From Algoriphagus sp. Y33 (GTDB lineage: Bacteria; Bacteroidota; Bacteroidia; Cytophagales; Cyclobacteriaceae), in NCBI RefSeq assembly GCF_014838715.1, contig NZ_CP061947.1, positions 1,178,001-1,242,000 of the forward strand: DNA of 64,000 bases, read 5' to 3'. Shown piece after piece: positions 26,537 through 35,317 of this stretch (the stretch's first letter is position 1; the number at the start of each line of letters is the position of its first letter). A model generated the notes under the pieces. That model ran no database searches. It was not told where the DNA came from and worked only from the letters and a program-made list of their open reading frames with translations. The position numbers and the translations under genes were made by a program.

Positions 26537-27887
26537 TATTGTTTTTATACCAAACTTTAAATGACTCGGAGGGTAATTCCGGTAGGTTTCTGCCTTTTCC
26601 CCAGGCATTTAATGGGTTGTAAATAACACTGTCAGGCAATGTCTTTAAGGACGCTCTCATCATTTTACCTGAAATCCTGTAAGCGAGAGGACTTTTGAAA
26701 ATTCCGTTCGCCAATTTCATAGACAAGCCCTTCAGGGATAAACCCTGTGCTTTTGTGATTTCTTGTCTCCATTCGTAAAGCTGCTCGTGAATGTTGATTT
26801 TTACCGGACAGACATCCGAGCAGCTGCCGCATAGCGTGGAGGCAAAAGGCAGTGTGCTGTGTTTTTTCAGATCTATTCCGGGAGAAAGTATAGATCCAAT
26901 AGGTCCGGGAACAGTACTTCCATAACTGAATCCACCGCTTCGGCGATAGATAGGGCAGGTGTTCATACATGCTCCACAACGGATGCACTTCAGTGAGTTT
27001 CTGAACTTCTCCCGGGCAAGTTGCTTTGTTCTGCCGTTGTTGACCAAGATCAGATGAAGTTCTTTTCCTGGAGACGGGCTTCTGAAATGTGAATTGTAAT
27101 TCGTAATGGACTGCCCGGTAGCAGATCTGGCCAGGAGCCGAAGGAACACCCCCAAGTCTTTTCGCCTTGGGATAAGTTTCTCTATTCCCATGCAGGCAAT
27201 ATGCGTGTCTGCCAGATGCACCCCCATGTCGGCATTGCCTTCATTGGTACATACGACGAATTCTCCCGTCTCTGCCACCGCAAAATTGACCCCGGTGATG
27301 GCTACCTTGGCTTGGAGAAACTTTTCCCGGAGGTGCATACGTGCTGCATGCGTAAGGTAAACGGGGTCAACATTTCCTCTTTCGGTTTGTAGTTTTTCGT
27401 GAAAAATCTCGGAGATATCGGACTTTTTCAAGTGAATGGCCGGCATCACGATATGACTTGGCGGCTGCTTGAGAAACTGGATAATCCGTTCTCCCAAATC
27501 GGTATCTACAACCTCAATGCCTTTCTCTTCTAAGTAAGGATTCAAATTACATTCTTCGGTCAGGATAGATTTACTTTTGACGATGGCTTTGCATTTTTTT
27601 TCATCCAGAATTTTTCCAATGATCTCATTGTGCTCCTGTGCATCTTCAGCCCAGTGGACTTTTATGCCATTTGCGGTTGCATTTTTTTCCAGTTCTTCGA
27701 GATAGAAGTCAAGTTTGGAAAGTGTGTGATCTTTGATTTGGGATGCCAGTTCACGCAGTTTTTCCCATTCAGGGATTTGATGGATGGTTAGGTCACGCTT
27801 TTGGCGTACAATCCAGAGTGTATCGTCATGCCATTTGGCACGGGCTTTATCTTTTAGGAATACCGTTGCATTCTCCGGATGACTCAT
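26523..27887 (-). CDS. lutB: Lactate utilisation iron-sulfur protein B
   Basis: The product has 454 residues. ATG 27887 is chosen because it overlaps the lutA stop (ATGA); the long upstream extension in this frame is an arginine/cysteine-rich shadow of lutA. Residues about 60-300 form the LUD domain (FAVAETGEFVVCTNEGNADMG). Two ferredoxin motifs follow: CIRCGACMNTCPIYRRSGG near residue 305 and LCGSCSDVCPVKI near residue 355. With LutA and LutC it oxidises L-lactate to pyruvate. Its last codons and stop lie inside dispersed element copy B2. The identification is secure. Confidence 0.95.
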   Translation of the reverse strand: MSHPENATVFLKDKARAKWHDDTLWIVRQKRDLTIHQIPEWEKLRELASQIKDHTLSKLDFYLEELEKNATANGIKVHWAEDAQEHNEIIGKILDEKKCKAIVKSKSILTEECNLNPYLEEKGIEVVDTDLGERIIQFLKQPPSHIVMPAIHLKKSDISEIFHEKLQTERGNVDPVYLTHAARMHLREKFLQAKVAITGVNFAVAETGEFVVCTNEGNADMGVHLADTHIACMGIEKLIPRRKDLGVFLRLLARSATGQSITNYNSHFRSPSPGKELHLILVNNGRTKQLAREKFRNSLKCIRCGACMNTCPIYRRSGGFSYGSTVPGPIGSILSPGIDLKKHSTLPFASTLCGSCSDVCPVKINIHEQLYEWRQEITKAQGLSLKGLSMKLANGIFKSPLAYRISGKMMRASLKTLPDSVIYNPLNAWGKGRNLPELPSESFKVWYKNNRNRA

Positions 27888-28642
27888 GAGATGACTTGGT
27901 TTAGTATTTCCGCAAAATGCATTAGCCGGACATTTGCTTTGTCCCGGGCAGCGATTCCCTGCATGTGCATAATGCAGGACATGTCTCCGCCTACGATGAT
28001 TTCTACACCTTTGTCTATATGATCTGCAAGCCTGTCTTTTCCCATTTGCACAGAGATGGCTTCTTCGCTCACGGCGAACGTTCCGCCGAATCCACAGCAC
28101 TCATCTTTTCTGGTCAATTCCACTATTTCCATTCCCTTCAGGTCTTTCATTAATTGTAGTGTTTTGTTGAAAACCGGCTCGTTTCTTTCCGAATCACTGG
28201 CAAGTCTCAGCCCCCGAAGCCCGTGACAGGAAGCATGAAAGCCGATTTTGTGAGGATAGCTTCCCTTAATCGAATCAACTTTAAGTACATCGGTGATGAA
28301 TTCACTGAGTTCGTAGATATGTGATTGTACGTATTCTTGGTTTTTTTGGAGCGTGGCTATTTTTGGCGAATGCTCTTTGACGTGCAGGACGCAGCTGCCG
28401 GAGGGGGCCACGATGTAGTCGAACACAGCAAAATCACGGATAAATTTAGAGGTAGTCCCAACCGTATCAGCTTCGAACCCTGAGTTTGCCATGGGCTGTC
28501 CACAACAGGTTTGACCTATAGGATAGGTTACTTTACAGCCAAGTTTCTCCAGAAGTTCCAACGTGGCGATGGCCACATTGGGGTAGAATTGATCGATGTA
28601 GCACGGGATAAATAGACCGATATGCGGGGCATTTTTTTTCAT
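27884..28642 (-). CDS. lutA: Lactate utilisation protein A (CCG-domain)
   Basis: The product has 252 residues with two CCG (DUF224) domains: QTCCGQPMANSGF near residue 45 and DECCGFGGTFAV near residue 180. Family members bind an iron-sulfur cofactor through these cysteines, as in heterodisulfide reductase and GlpC. It is the first lut gene of the operon, 21 bases after the FGGY kinase and overlapping lutB by four bases. Linkage to the rhamnose genes suggests it handles lactate made from lactaldehyde. Confidence 0.94.
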   Translation of the reverse strand: MKKNAPHIGLFIPCYIDQFYPNVAIATLELLEKLGCKVTYPIGQTCCGQPMANSGFEADTVGTTSKFIRDFAVFDYIVAPSGSCVLHVKEHSPKIATLQKNQEYVQSHIYELSEFITDVLKVDSIKGSYPHKIGFHASCHGLRGLRLASDSERNEPVFNKTLQLMKDLKGMEIVELTRKDECCGFGGTFAVSEEAISVQMGKDRLADHIDKGVEIIVGGDMSCIMHMQGIAARDKANVRLMHFAEILNQVIS

Positions 28643-28663
28643 TGGTAATGTAAATTAAGCCAT

Positions 28664-29989
28664 CTATTCCATGGATACCAACATGGCCGCGCCTAAAGCT
28701 GAACCATTCGGGAAATCACTTGGAATAATCGTTAATTCGGGGAGTTTTTTGCGGAGCATCTCTACGAAGATGTCGTTTGCATTAAAGCCACCGTCTATAA
28801 AGAGTCTGCCTACCGGTGCATTGTCCAAGACAAGATTGATGGCAACAATCTGTAGATCAGTAAGTTCATGTATAAAGGTGTAATATGCCTCGTTAAACTC
28901 TTGAAAAATACTCCAGTCATTTTCCTTGGCCTGGGTCAACCCATAATCTTCCGGTTTGAGGTAATGAAAATGGACACGCTTCCCTTTATGACCTTTTACC
29001 TTTTCAAATAAAGTAGCACTGAATTTTAATTTCTTATAGGTGCCAAGGGGCATTTGGAAGTGTTCATACAATTTTTCCACCTGATATTTGTGCTCTTCAC
29101 CTATGAATAGCCGAGAGATTTTGATTGGATCACCTTTGATGCTGAGAAACTGTAAGCAATCTCTCTTAAGCTCTTTCTTTGTGAGCTTAGTCTTATTGAA
29201 AGGATTGATGCAAATTGCCCATGTTCCTGTAGAAAGTAAGGCAAAAGGGGCTATTTCCTGCTTGATATAAGGGAGAAGTGCCGCAGAAGAATCGTGAACT
29301 CCTATTCCACAGGGGATATTTCCGAGTTCAGATTTAGTCTTCAAAAGTGTATTTCCGGGTACAACAGGAGGAAGTAATTTTCGAATGTCTTCTCTATCCA
29401 CCCAGTTATGGTAATCTGCAGCCTCATAATCCCAAAGTCCTGTGTGGCATCCTATACTGGTATAGTCAGAGACCATTTCTCCTGTAAACAAGTAGCTTAG
29501 GTATTGGGGGAAATGGAGTGAATGAGTGATTTTGTTGAAGAAATCCGGCTTGGAGTATTTGATGAAGTATAGCTGCAAACCTGAATTTAGCATCGCAAGT
29601 GGGGGGGATGAGGTAGCTCGGCAGAAGGTCATTTTGCCACCGTTTTCCTCGTAAAACCGGCTTAAAAGCTTTTCCGGAAAAGGCTTCAGGTAATCATAAA
29701 GAGGAGTGGCGGGAACGCCATGCTCATCAGTATGCACAAAAGAAGCTCCATGACACGAGAAGTTCAAGCGTTTGATCCGATAGTCAGGTGATTTCAATGC
29801 TTCCCTGAAAGTCTTCAACATCCATTCTTCCAGTGGTGCCAAAGGTTCACTTGGAAAATTGTCTTCGTCTGGAATTGGGTCTAGACGAATGTAAGAACTG
29901 TATACTTCTGTTAGATTTTCATCAAAAAGAAAGAATTTCTTGTTTGTTTTGCCGATATCAAAAACAGCCGTTACTGGAATTTTACTCAT
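28664..29989 (-). CDS. FGGY carbohydrate kinase, probable rhamnulokinase
   Basis: The product has 441 residues. The FGGY fold is shown by the N-terminal phosphate loop DIGKTNKKFFLFD, GIGVHDSSAALLPY, the second phosphate loop ALLSTGTWAICINP, and GRLFIDGGFNANDIF near the C-terminus. It differs from classical RhaB enough that the kinase type is set mainly by context: it lies between a GntR regulator and lutA in an operon that begins with rhamnulose-1-phosphate aldolase. It would phosphorylate L-rhamnulose on O1. L-fuculose or another deoxyketose is an alternative. Confidence 0.85.
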   Translation of the reverse strand: MSKIPVTAVFDIGKTNKKFFLFDENLTEVYSSYIRLDPIPDEDNFPSEPLAPLEEWMLKTFREALKSPDYRIKRLNFSCHGASFVHTDEHGVPATPLYDYLKPFPEKLLSRFYEENGGKMTFCRATSSPPLAMLNSGLQLYFIKYSKPDFFNKITHSLHFPQYLSYLFTGEMVSDYTSIGCHTGLWDYEAADYHNWVDREDIRKLLPPVVPGNTLLKTKSELGNIPCGIGVHDSSAALLPYIKQEIAPFALLSTGTWAICINPFNKTKLTKKELKRDCLQFLSIKGDPIKISRLFIGEEHKYQVEKLYEHFQMPLGTYKKLKFSATLFEKVKGHKGKRVHFHYLKPEDYGLTQAKENDWSIFQEFNEAYYTFIHELTDLQIVAINLVLDNAPVGRLFIDGGFNANDIFVEMLRKKLPELTIIPSDFPNGSALGAAMLVSME

Positions 29990-29999
29990 AGTTACGCTG

Positions 30000-31034
30000 T
30001 CAAAGCGATTTTCGGATGATCATTTTGAAGGGGTTTTTAAGAGGTATTTTGTCCTCTTCTCCCAAAATTTGGTTAGCAATGGTAGTGCCCATTTCGCCGA
30101 AGTCAGTGGAGATCGTAGTGATCCCTTCTGCCAAGATCTCCTTCAGTGGAGTTTCATTGTAAGAAATGACCCCTATTTCTTTCCCTAGATTGAGTCCCTG
30201 CTCTCTGGATTTTTTCACGATGTTGGCAAGGTCTGTTTCTGCCATCACTATAAATGAATCTCCTTCATAGAGTGGCTCATCATCAATTCCATCTAGGATT
30301 AGGTTGTTAAAATTATGGAAAAAACAAAAGCGCTTGAAGCCATCAATGATCTCAACAGGATACATGTCTCCTTTTGGGAATACCAAAATCAGCCTTGAAT
30401 ATTTGCGCAAGTGAGTAATACCCGATTCCAATGCCTCAAGAATATCTCTTGCAAAATCCTGATAAACTCCCGGGAATTCGTTTTCGTGATTTTTCACGTC
30501 ACGATCCATTATCAGGAGTTTATCTTTAGGGATTTGCTGGATCAAGTCATAGCACGTCTCCGGATGATTATTTTCATCAAAGAAATGTGGTGCCAGGACA
30601 TAGTAATTATAGTTCCCCAGATTTCGCTCCAATAGATTTTCGAAAATCGTGCGGTTGTAATGATGGATTTGAAGATCCACTGTTGCTCGATTTCCCAATG
30701 TCTCTACAATAGAATAGTAGATAATCTTTTTGTAAGAGCTTAACTTATTGAATATCAATAAAACTTTTAGTTTGTTAGCCATATTCGTAGAAGTTACATA
30801 GAAACCTTTACCTCTCACAGAAGTAATGATGCCCCGATCGCGAAGTTCATTGTAGGCTTTTTCTACGGTGTCCCTGGATAGCAGAAAGTCGAAACTCGTT
30901 TCATTGATCGAAGGAATTCTATCTCCGATTTTGAGCTTACCACAATCTAGGTCATCCAGAATAAGGTTAACTACCTGCATATATTTAGGGGTTCTTGAAT
31001 CCGTATGAATCTTTTCCGATTTGTCAACTAACAT
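30000..31034 (-). CDS. GntR/LacI-type regulator of the rhamnose operon
   Basis: The product has 344 residues. Residues about 10-85 are a GntR winged helix (KYMQVVNLILDDLDCGKLKIGDRIPS... SRDTVEKAYNELRDRGII...GKGFYV). The rest is a periplasmic-binding-protein-like sensor of LacI type (VISYNETPLKEILAEGITTIS). This architecture is common for sugar regulators in Bacteroidota. It sits inside the operon, 47 bases after the aldolase gene and 10 bases before the kinase, so it probably controls this operon and the divergent isomerase. The inducer is likely rhamnose or an intermediate, by inference. Confidence 0.88.
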   Translation of the reverse strand: MLVDKSEKIHTDSRTPKYMQVVNLILDDLDCGKLKIGDRIPSINETSFDFLLSRDTVEKAYNELRDRGIITSVRGKGFYVTSTNMANKLKVLLIFNKLSSYKKIIYYSIVETLGNRATVDLQIHHYNRTIFENLLERNLGNYNYYVLAPHFFDENNHPETCYDLIQQIPKDKLLIMDRDVKNHENEFPGVYQDFARDILEALESGITHLRKYSRLILVFPKGDMYPVEIIDGFKRFCFFHNFNNLILDGIDDEPLYEGDSFIVMAETDLANIVKKSREQGLNLGKEIGVISYNETPLKEILAEGITTISTDFGEMGTTIANQILGEEDKIPLKNPFKMIIRKSL

Positions 31035-31081
31035 AGCATTTTGGGTTATTTATTGGGGACTAAGGGTAATTTATCCGTGTT

Positions 31082-33202
31082 CTATCTAGGGAATGCAGCG
31101 GCTAGTCCGCCATCCACATTAAGCATATTTCCGGTGGTTTTGCCGAGCTGACCGCTTACAAAGACGAAAGCTGCGTTTGCGATATCGCTGGTTTTTACAC
31201 TTTCTTTTAATAGCGTTCGGTTGGCATAGAACTGAGGCAAGTCCTTGACTTCAATACCGTAAGCTTTGGCACGGTTTTCACCCCATCCGCCTTCCCAAAT
31301 ATTTGAGTTTTCGATTACGGCATCAGGATTCACAACATTGACTTTAATTTTGTCCTCGGCCAGTTCGGCAGCCATTAATCTTGACATGTGGAGCTGCGCC
31401 GCTTTGGCGGTTCCGTAAGCCACGTTTTTTGGCCCGGCTACCAATCCGTTTTTGCTTGCAATGTTCACAATATCCCCACCATGACCCTGAAGCTTCATGA
31501 TTTTGACACCTGCTTTGGAAATGTGGTATTGACCCATTACCAAGATGTTATTCAGTTTGTCCCAGTCTTGATCGGTGTGGTCTTCGAAGGTTTTGCTTAT
31601 AGAGATTCCGGCATTGTTCACCACGATATCCACTCCGCCAAATTGCAGACAAGTAGCTTCAATGGCAGCTTCCAAGCTTTTGTTATCAGTAACATCCAGT
31701 TTTACCGCCAAGAAAGCATCCTTGCCGTATTTCTTCAAAAGCGCATCGCTGGTCTGCAGTAGTCTGTCTCCGTCGATATCTGTTACAACTACACAGGCAC
31801 CTTCCTGAATGTATTTCTCAGCGATAGCCAAGCCTATACCACCGGCACTTCCGGTCACCAATGCTACTTTTCTTGAAAGCGGCTGCTCTTTTGGCATTCT
31901 CTGAAGCTTAGCTTCTTCCAGCAGCCAATATTCAATATTGAATGCTTCCTGAAGTGGTAAAGAAACATATTCAGAAACAGCTTCCGCACCACGCATTACG
32001 TTGATAGCATTGATATAGAATTCACTCGCTACCCGGCTGGTTTGTTTGTTCTTAGCGTAGCTGAACATCCCTACACCCGGCCAGATGATGATTACAGGAT
32101 TTGGGTCACGCATTGCCGGACTATTGGCATGCTTGTGCCTCTTGTAGTAATCTGCATACATTTCTCTGTAACTTTGAAAAGCCGCTTCCAATTTTTCTTT
32201 TAAAGTAGATGGATCAGCCAGCTCCGTGTCTGCTGCAATATCCAACACCAAAGGAGAGATTTTTGTCCTCAAAAAGTGATCTGGACAGCTGGTTCCCATT
32301 GGAGCCAATTTGCCAAGATCATTACTGTTTATAAATTGAAGTACTTCCGGAGCATCAGTGAAAGTGCCTACCATTAGGTTTTCTGAAGAAGCAAGGCCTC
32401 TTAGCAGTGGTGCCAGTTTAGCTGCTTGACTTTTTCTCTTTTCAGGGGCTAGAGACTGTATTTTTTCGCCGCCGAAAACGGGTCTTTTCTTGCCGTAATT
32501 CTGAGTCAGGTATTCTGAAGCGGTTTCTATCACTTCCAGACTGTTGATATAGCATTCATAAGCTGTGTCCCCCCAAGTAAACAGTCCGTGACCACCGAGC
32601 ATTATACCACGGATTCCGGGATTTTCATCAAGCGCTTGCTTCAATTGCAGACCTAGATCAAAACCCGGCTTTTGCCAAGGCACCCAAGCGATCTGACCAT
32701 TCCAAAGATCCTGAGTGATCTGCTCTCCGTCTTTTGCTGCGGCAATAGCAATCGCTGCATCAGGGTGAAGGTGATCTATATGTTTGAATGGTAAAAAAGA
32801 GTGTAAAGGAGTATCAATGGAAGGTGCTTTAGACTTCAGGTCGTAGATGCAGTGATTGAAAAGTTCTACCATTTCATCTTCAAATTCCAAACCTCTATAG
32901 ATGTCTTTCAAAGCTCGAAGCTTATCTACATACAGTCCCGCAAGTCCGGCTTTTGTAAGAGTTCCGATATCCCCACCCGAGCCTTTTACCCACATTACCT
33001 CTACCTGCTCATTGGTAAGCGGGTCGGATTCGTAGGTTTTACAGCTGGTGTTTCCTCCGCCGTAATTGGTTATTCTAAGATCGGCTCCAAGTATATTAGA
33101 CCGGTAAATAAGAAGATCAACTTCTTTGCCCTCGAGTCTGGATGCTACTGCATCATCCCAGAGGTAACTTACATGCTTAAAGTTTTGTGTTGTTATGCTC
33201 AT
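31082..33202 (-). CDS. rhaD: Bifunctional rhamnulose-1-phosphate aldolase/lactaldehyde dehydrogenase
   Basis: The product has 706 residues in two domains. Residues about 1-430 are a class II (AraD-like) aldolase with metal-site histidines around DHLHPDAAIAIAAAK and LGGHGLFTWGD. Residues about 440-706 are a short-chain dehydrogenase with VTGSAGGIGLA (near residue 448), VVNNAGIS and the YGTAK active site. The combination is the known RhaD/RhaEW fusion: it cleaves rhamnulose-1-phosphate to DHAP and L-lactaldehyde, and the second domain oxidises lactaldehyde to lactate. The lut genes downstream in the same operon would take the product further. It is the first gene of the operon, divergent from rhamnose isomerase. 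Confidence 0.94.
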   Translation of the reverse strand: MSITTQNFKHVSYLWDDAVASRLEGKEVDLLIYRSNILGADLRITNYGGGNTSCKTYESDPLTNEQVEVMWVKGSGGDIGTLTKAGLAGLYVDKLRALKDIYRGLEFEDEMVELFNHCIYDLKSKAPSIDTPLHSFLPFKHIDHLHPDAAIAIAAAKDGEQITQDLWNGQIAWVPWQKPGFDLGLQLKQALDENPGIRGIMLGGHGLFTWGDTAYECYINSLEVIETASEYLTQNYGKKRPVFGGEKIQSLAPEKRKSQAAKLAPLLRGLASSENLMVGTFTDAPEVLQFINSNDLGKLAPMGTSCPDHFLRTKISPLVLDIAADTELADPSTLKEKLEAAFQSYREMYADYYKRHKHANSPAMRDPNPVIIIWPGVGMFSYAKNKQTSRVASEFYINAINVMRGAEAVSEYVSLPLQEAFNIEYWLLEEAKLQRMPKEQPLSRKVALVTGSAGGIGLAIAEKYIQEGACVVVTDIDGDRLLQTSDALLKKYGKDAFLAVKLDVTDNKSLEAAIEATCLQFGGVDIVVNNAGISISKTFEDHTDQDWDKLNNILVMGQYHISKAGVKIMKLQGHGGDIVNIASKNGLVAGPKNVAYGTAKAAQLHMSRLMAAELAEDKIKVNVVNPDAVIENSNIWEGGWGENRAKAYGIEVKDLPQFYANRTLLKESVKTSDIANAAFVFVSGQLGKTTGNMLNVDGGLAAAFPR

Positions 33203-34014
33203 TGCGTTTAGCAGATTGTTCTGACAGTGAATATGGGTGAAAAGATTACCTCAGGTATCCTGTGCTGTCTTGAATACCTAAAGTTTTTATTGATTTATTG
33301 GATTGGTGATTGTTATAATGTTTGGTTGTTTTTAATTGTATTTAATGTATGTTTGTTTTATTTGTATTATTCGAAATTTACTTCGGTCGACGTTGTGGAT
33401 AATAGTTCTCTAGCGAAGATTGCTTTTGGAAGCTTTGTGTTTCAATGCATTTACTGGATATTACCTACTCATTTTAAGACTCTAATCTAAAAAGTAAAAG
33501 TCAGAAACCATAAGGATTAGGTGTAACTATGAAGTGTAACTTACTTTCATTCAAGTTAATTTTCGATTTTTTCATTCATCTCCATATCAAAGCGGACTCT
33601 AGTTAAGGAATATTGAAACGGCTGTTAATTTTTGGTTACCATTTTGATTAATATATCTTTAGGATACCCATTTCTAGCAGGCAATCGTACCGAGCTGATA
33701 TGAATCTACAGTTTGGAAGAGGAGTTGTTGGAATTATTTGTCCTTGACCAACAGATTATATATATTTAATCAAAAGTGTTGATCTGTAATGTTTTGCATT
33801 CTAGAGTTAAGCCGGAGTGGGTATAATATCCAGCAACATATGCTATTAAATAGGTACATGATCAACAATGCGGGATGGATGCCGGAGGTAGAGAATCTTT
33901 GATTTTTGATAAGCTGTGATCCGGTGTTTACATATGTACTATCAAGCCTGTGGATGTCCTCTTTATAAACAAAAAGCGTAACAGTGCAACAAGCACAACA
34001 TTAACATAGTAACA
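33203..34014. other. 812-base divergent control region of the rhamnose genes
   Basis: This AT-rich region separates the aldolase operon from rhamnose isomerase. A small open frame at 33227-33490 (87 residues, mostly hydrophobic) is judged accidental. Possible control sites are a TACCT-C-AGGTA palindrome (33247-33257), an AGGTAT/ATACCT pair (33253-33279), TGGTTACCA (33633-33641), TACATATGTA (33929-33938), and a TTTG-N23-TATGTTTG promoter-like pair ending at 33355. None is proven. Confidence 0.6.
33247..33257. promoter_or_regulatory. Candidate operator ahead of the aldolase operon
   Basis: An 11-base palindrome (TACCTCAGGTA) lies 45 bases upstream of the aldolase/dehydrogenase start, and its right half is also part of a wider AGGTAT/ATACCT pair. 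A GntR-type repressor is encoded in the operon. Only one copy was found, so support is weak. Confidence 0.22.
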
Positions 34015-35289
34015 ATGAGAATTACAGACGATCAACTAGCGTCATTTTCTTCCACAGACTTTCATGCACGCTCACTAGATCTTTTGCGTGAGCGATTTTC
34101 AAATCAACGTATAGATTTTGAGCAAGTCATCCGCAAGATCCAAGAGTTTCAAATTGCTATTCCCAGTGCGGCGTTGGGAAATGGCAGGACTGGCAACAAA
34201 AGATTCAGAACAGGGGGAGAACCCAGAAATCTCAATGAAAAATTAGAAGATATAGGGCTTTTGCAGCAATTGACCTGCAAGACAAACTCTGTTTCAGTCT
34301 ATATTCCATGGGATATGCCGGAGGATTATTCTGAGGTAAAAGATTTGGCAAATGAGTTAAATCTGGAGTTTGACACGATGAACAGCACAAGTTCACAGGA
34401 TCAAAATCAAAAGGAGTATGCAAAGTTGGGTTCCTTGGGTAACCCTAATATATCTATTCGGCAAGAGGCCATTGCCCATAACGAAGATGTGATCAATATC
34501 GGAAAAAAGCTTGGGAGCAAGGGGCTGACGGTCTGGATGGCTGACGGGAGTAATTTTCCCGGTCAAGCCAAATTCAGAAGTACACTGGGATGGACGGAGG
34601 AGTCGCTTCGTGAAATCTATGAGTACATGCCTTCGGACTGGGATTTGATGCTGGAGTACAAGCCTTACGAACCGAATTGTTACCATACTGTGGTGCCGGA
34701 CTGGGGGACTTCCTCCATGCTTGCCAAGAGATTGGGCTCACGGGCCAAGGTGCTGGTGGACCTGGGATATCACCTTCCCAAAACCAATATTGAACAGATC
34801 GTAGCAACCCTGATGTATCAAAATCTTCTTGCAGGCTTTCATTTTAATGACAGCAAATACGGTGACGATGATATGAACCCCGGTAGTATTAAGCCTTATC
34901 AGTTGTTTTTGATTTTTTGCGAATTGATTAGCGGAGACCAGGATGGTGCTCAGGACTGGGACAGTATTTCTTGGATGATCGATGCCAGTTACAATACTCA
35001 GGATCCTTTGGTCGATTTAATTCAGGCATTGGAAGCGATTACGATTGCTTATACTAAAGCACTGCTTGTAGATAGAATAAAACTCCATGAATGTCAAAAA
35101 AACGGGGAAGGTTCTCAAGCTCAGGAAATTTTACAAATGGCTTATTTGACTGATGTTAGACCTTTGGTATGCGAAGCCAGAGTGCGTGCAGGCGGTGCAG
35201 CAGAGCCGCTGGAGGCTTACAGGATTTTGATGATCCGTAATAAATTGGTTCATGAGCGAGGACGAAAATCATATAATTCAATGGTTTAG
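34015..35289 (+). CDS. rhaI: L-rhamnose isomerase (RhaI/TIM-barrel sugar isomerase type)
   Basis: The product has 424 residues. It belongs to the xylose-isomerase-like TIM-barrel rhamnose isomerases rather than the E. coli RhaA type. Supporting segments are FQIAIPSAALGNGRTGNKRF, VSVYIPWDMPEDY, LTVWMADGSNFPGQ, LMLEYKPYEPNCYHTVVPDW, VLVDLGYHLPKTNIEQIVA and LAGFHFNDSKYGDDD, which supply Glu, Asp and His metal ligands. It converts L-rhamnose to L-rhamnulose. It is divergent from the aldolase operon and is followed 28 bases later by the sulfatase, so these may be co-transcribed. Confidence 0.92.
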   Translation: MRITDDQLASFSSTDFHARSLDLLRERFSNQRIDFEQVIRKIQEFQIAIPSAALGNGRTGNKRFRTGGEPRNLNEKLEDIGLLQQLTCKTNSVSVYIPWDMPEDYSEVKDLANELNLEFDTMNSTSSQDQNQKEYAKLGSLGNPNISIRQEAIAHNEDVINIGKKLGSKGLTVWMADGSNFPGQAKFRSTLGWTEESLREIYEYMPSDWDLMLEYKPYEPNCYHTVVPDWGTSSMLAKRLGSRAKVLVDLGYHLPKTNIEQIVATLMYQNLLAGFHFNDSKYGDDDMNPGSIKPYQLFLIFCELISGDQDGAQDWDSISWMIDASYNTQDPLVDLIQALEAITIAYTKALLVDRIKLHECQKNGEGSQAQEILQMAYLTDVRPLVCEARVRAGGAAEPLEAYRILMIRNKLVHERGRKSYNSMV

Positions 35290-35317
35290 CTAGAAATAAA
35301 TCTTATTATCTTAGGGT

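Noticed and set aside
27888..28100. Extended N-terminus for LutB (71 extra residues)
   Set aside because: The extension is Arg/Cys-rich shadow of lutA. The ATG at 27887 overlaps the lutA stop and gives a normal family length.
33227..33490. 87-residue hydrophobic ORF in the rhaD-rhaI gap
   Set aside because: The region is AT-rich, which favours hydrophobic codons by chance. No homology is recognised, and it lies within a likely control region.
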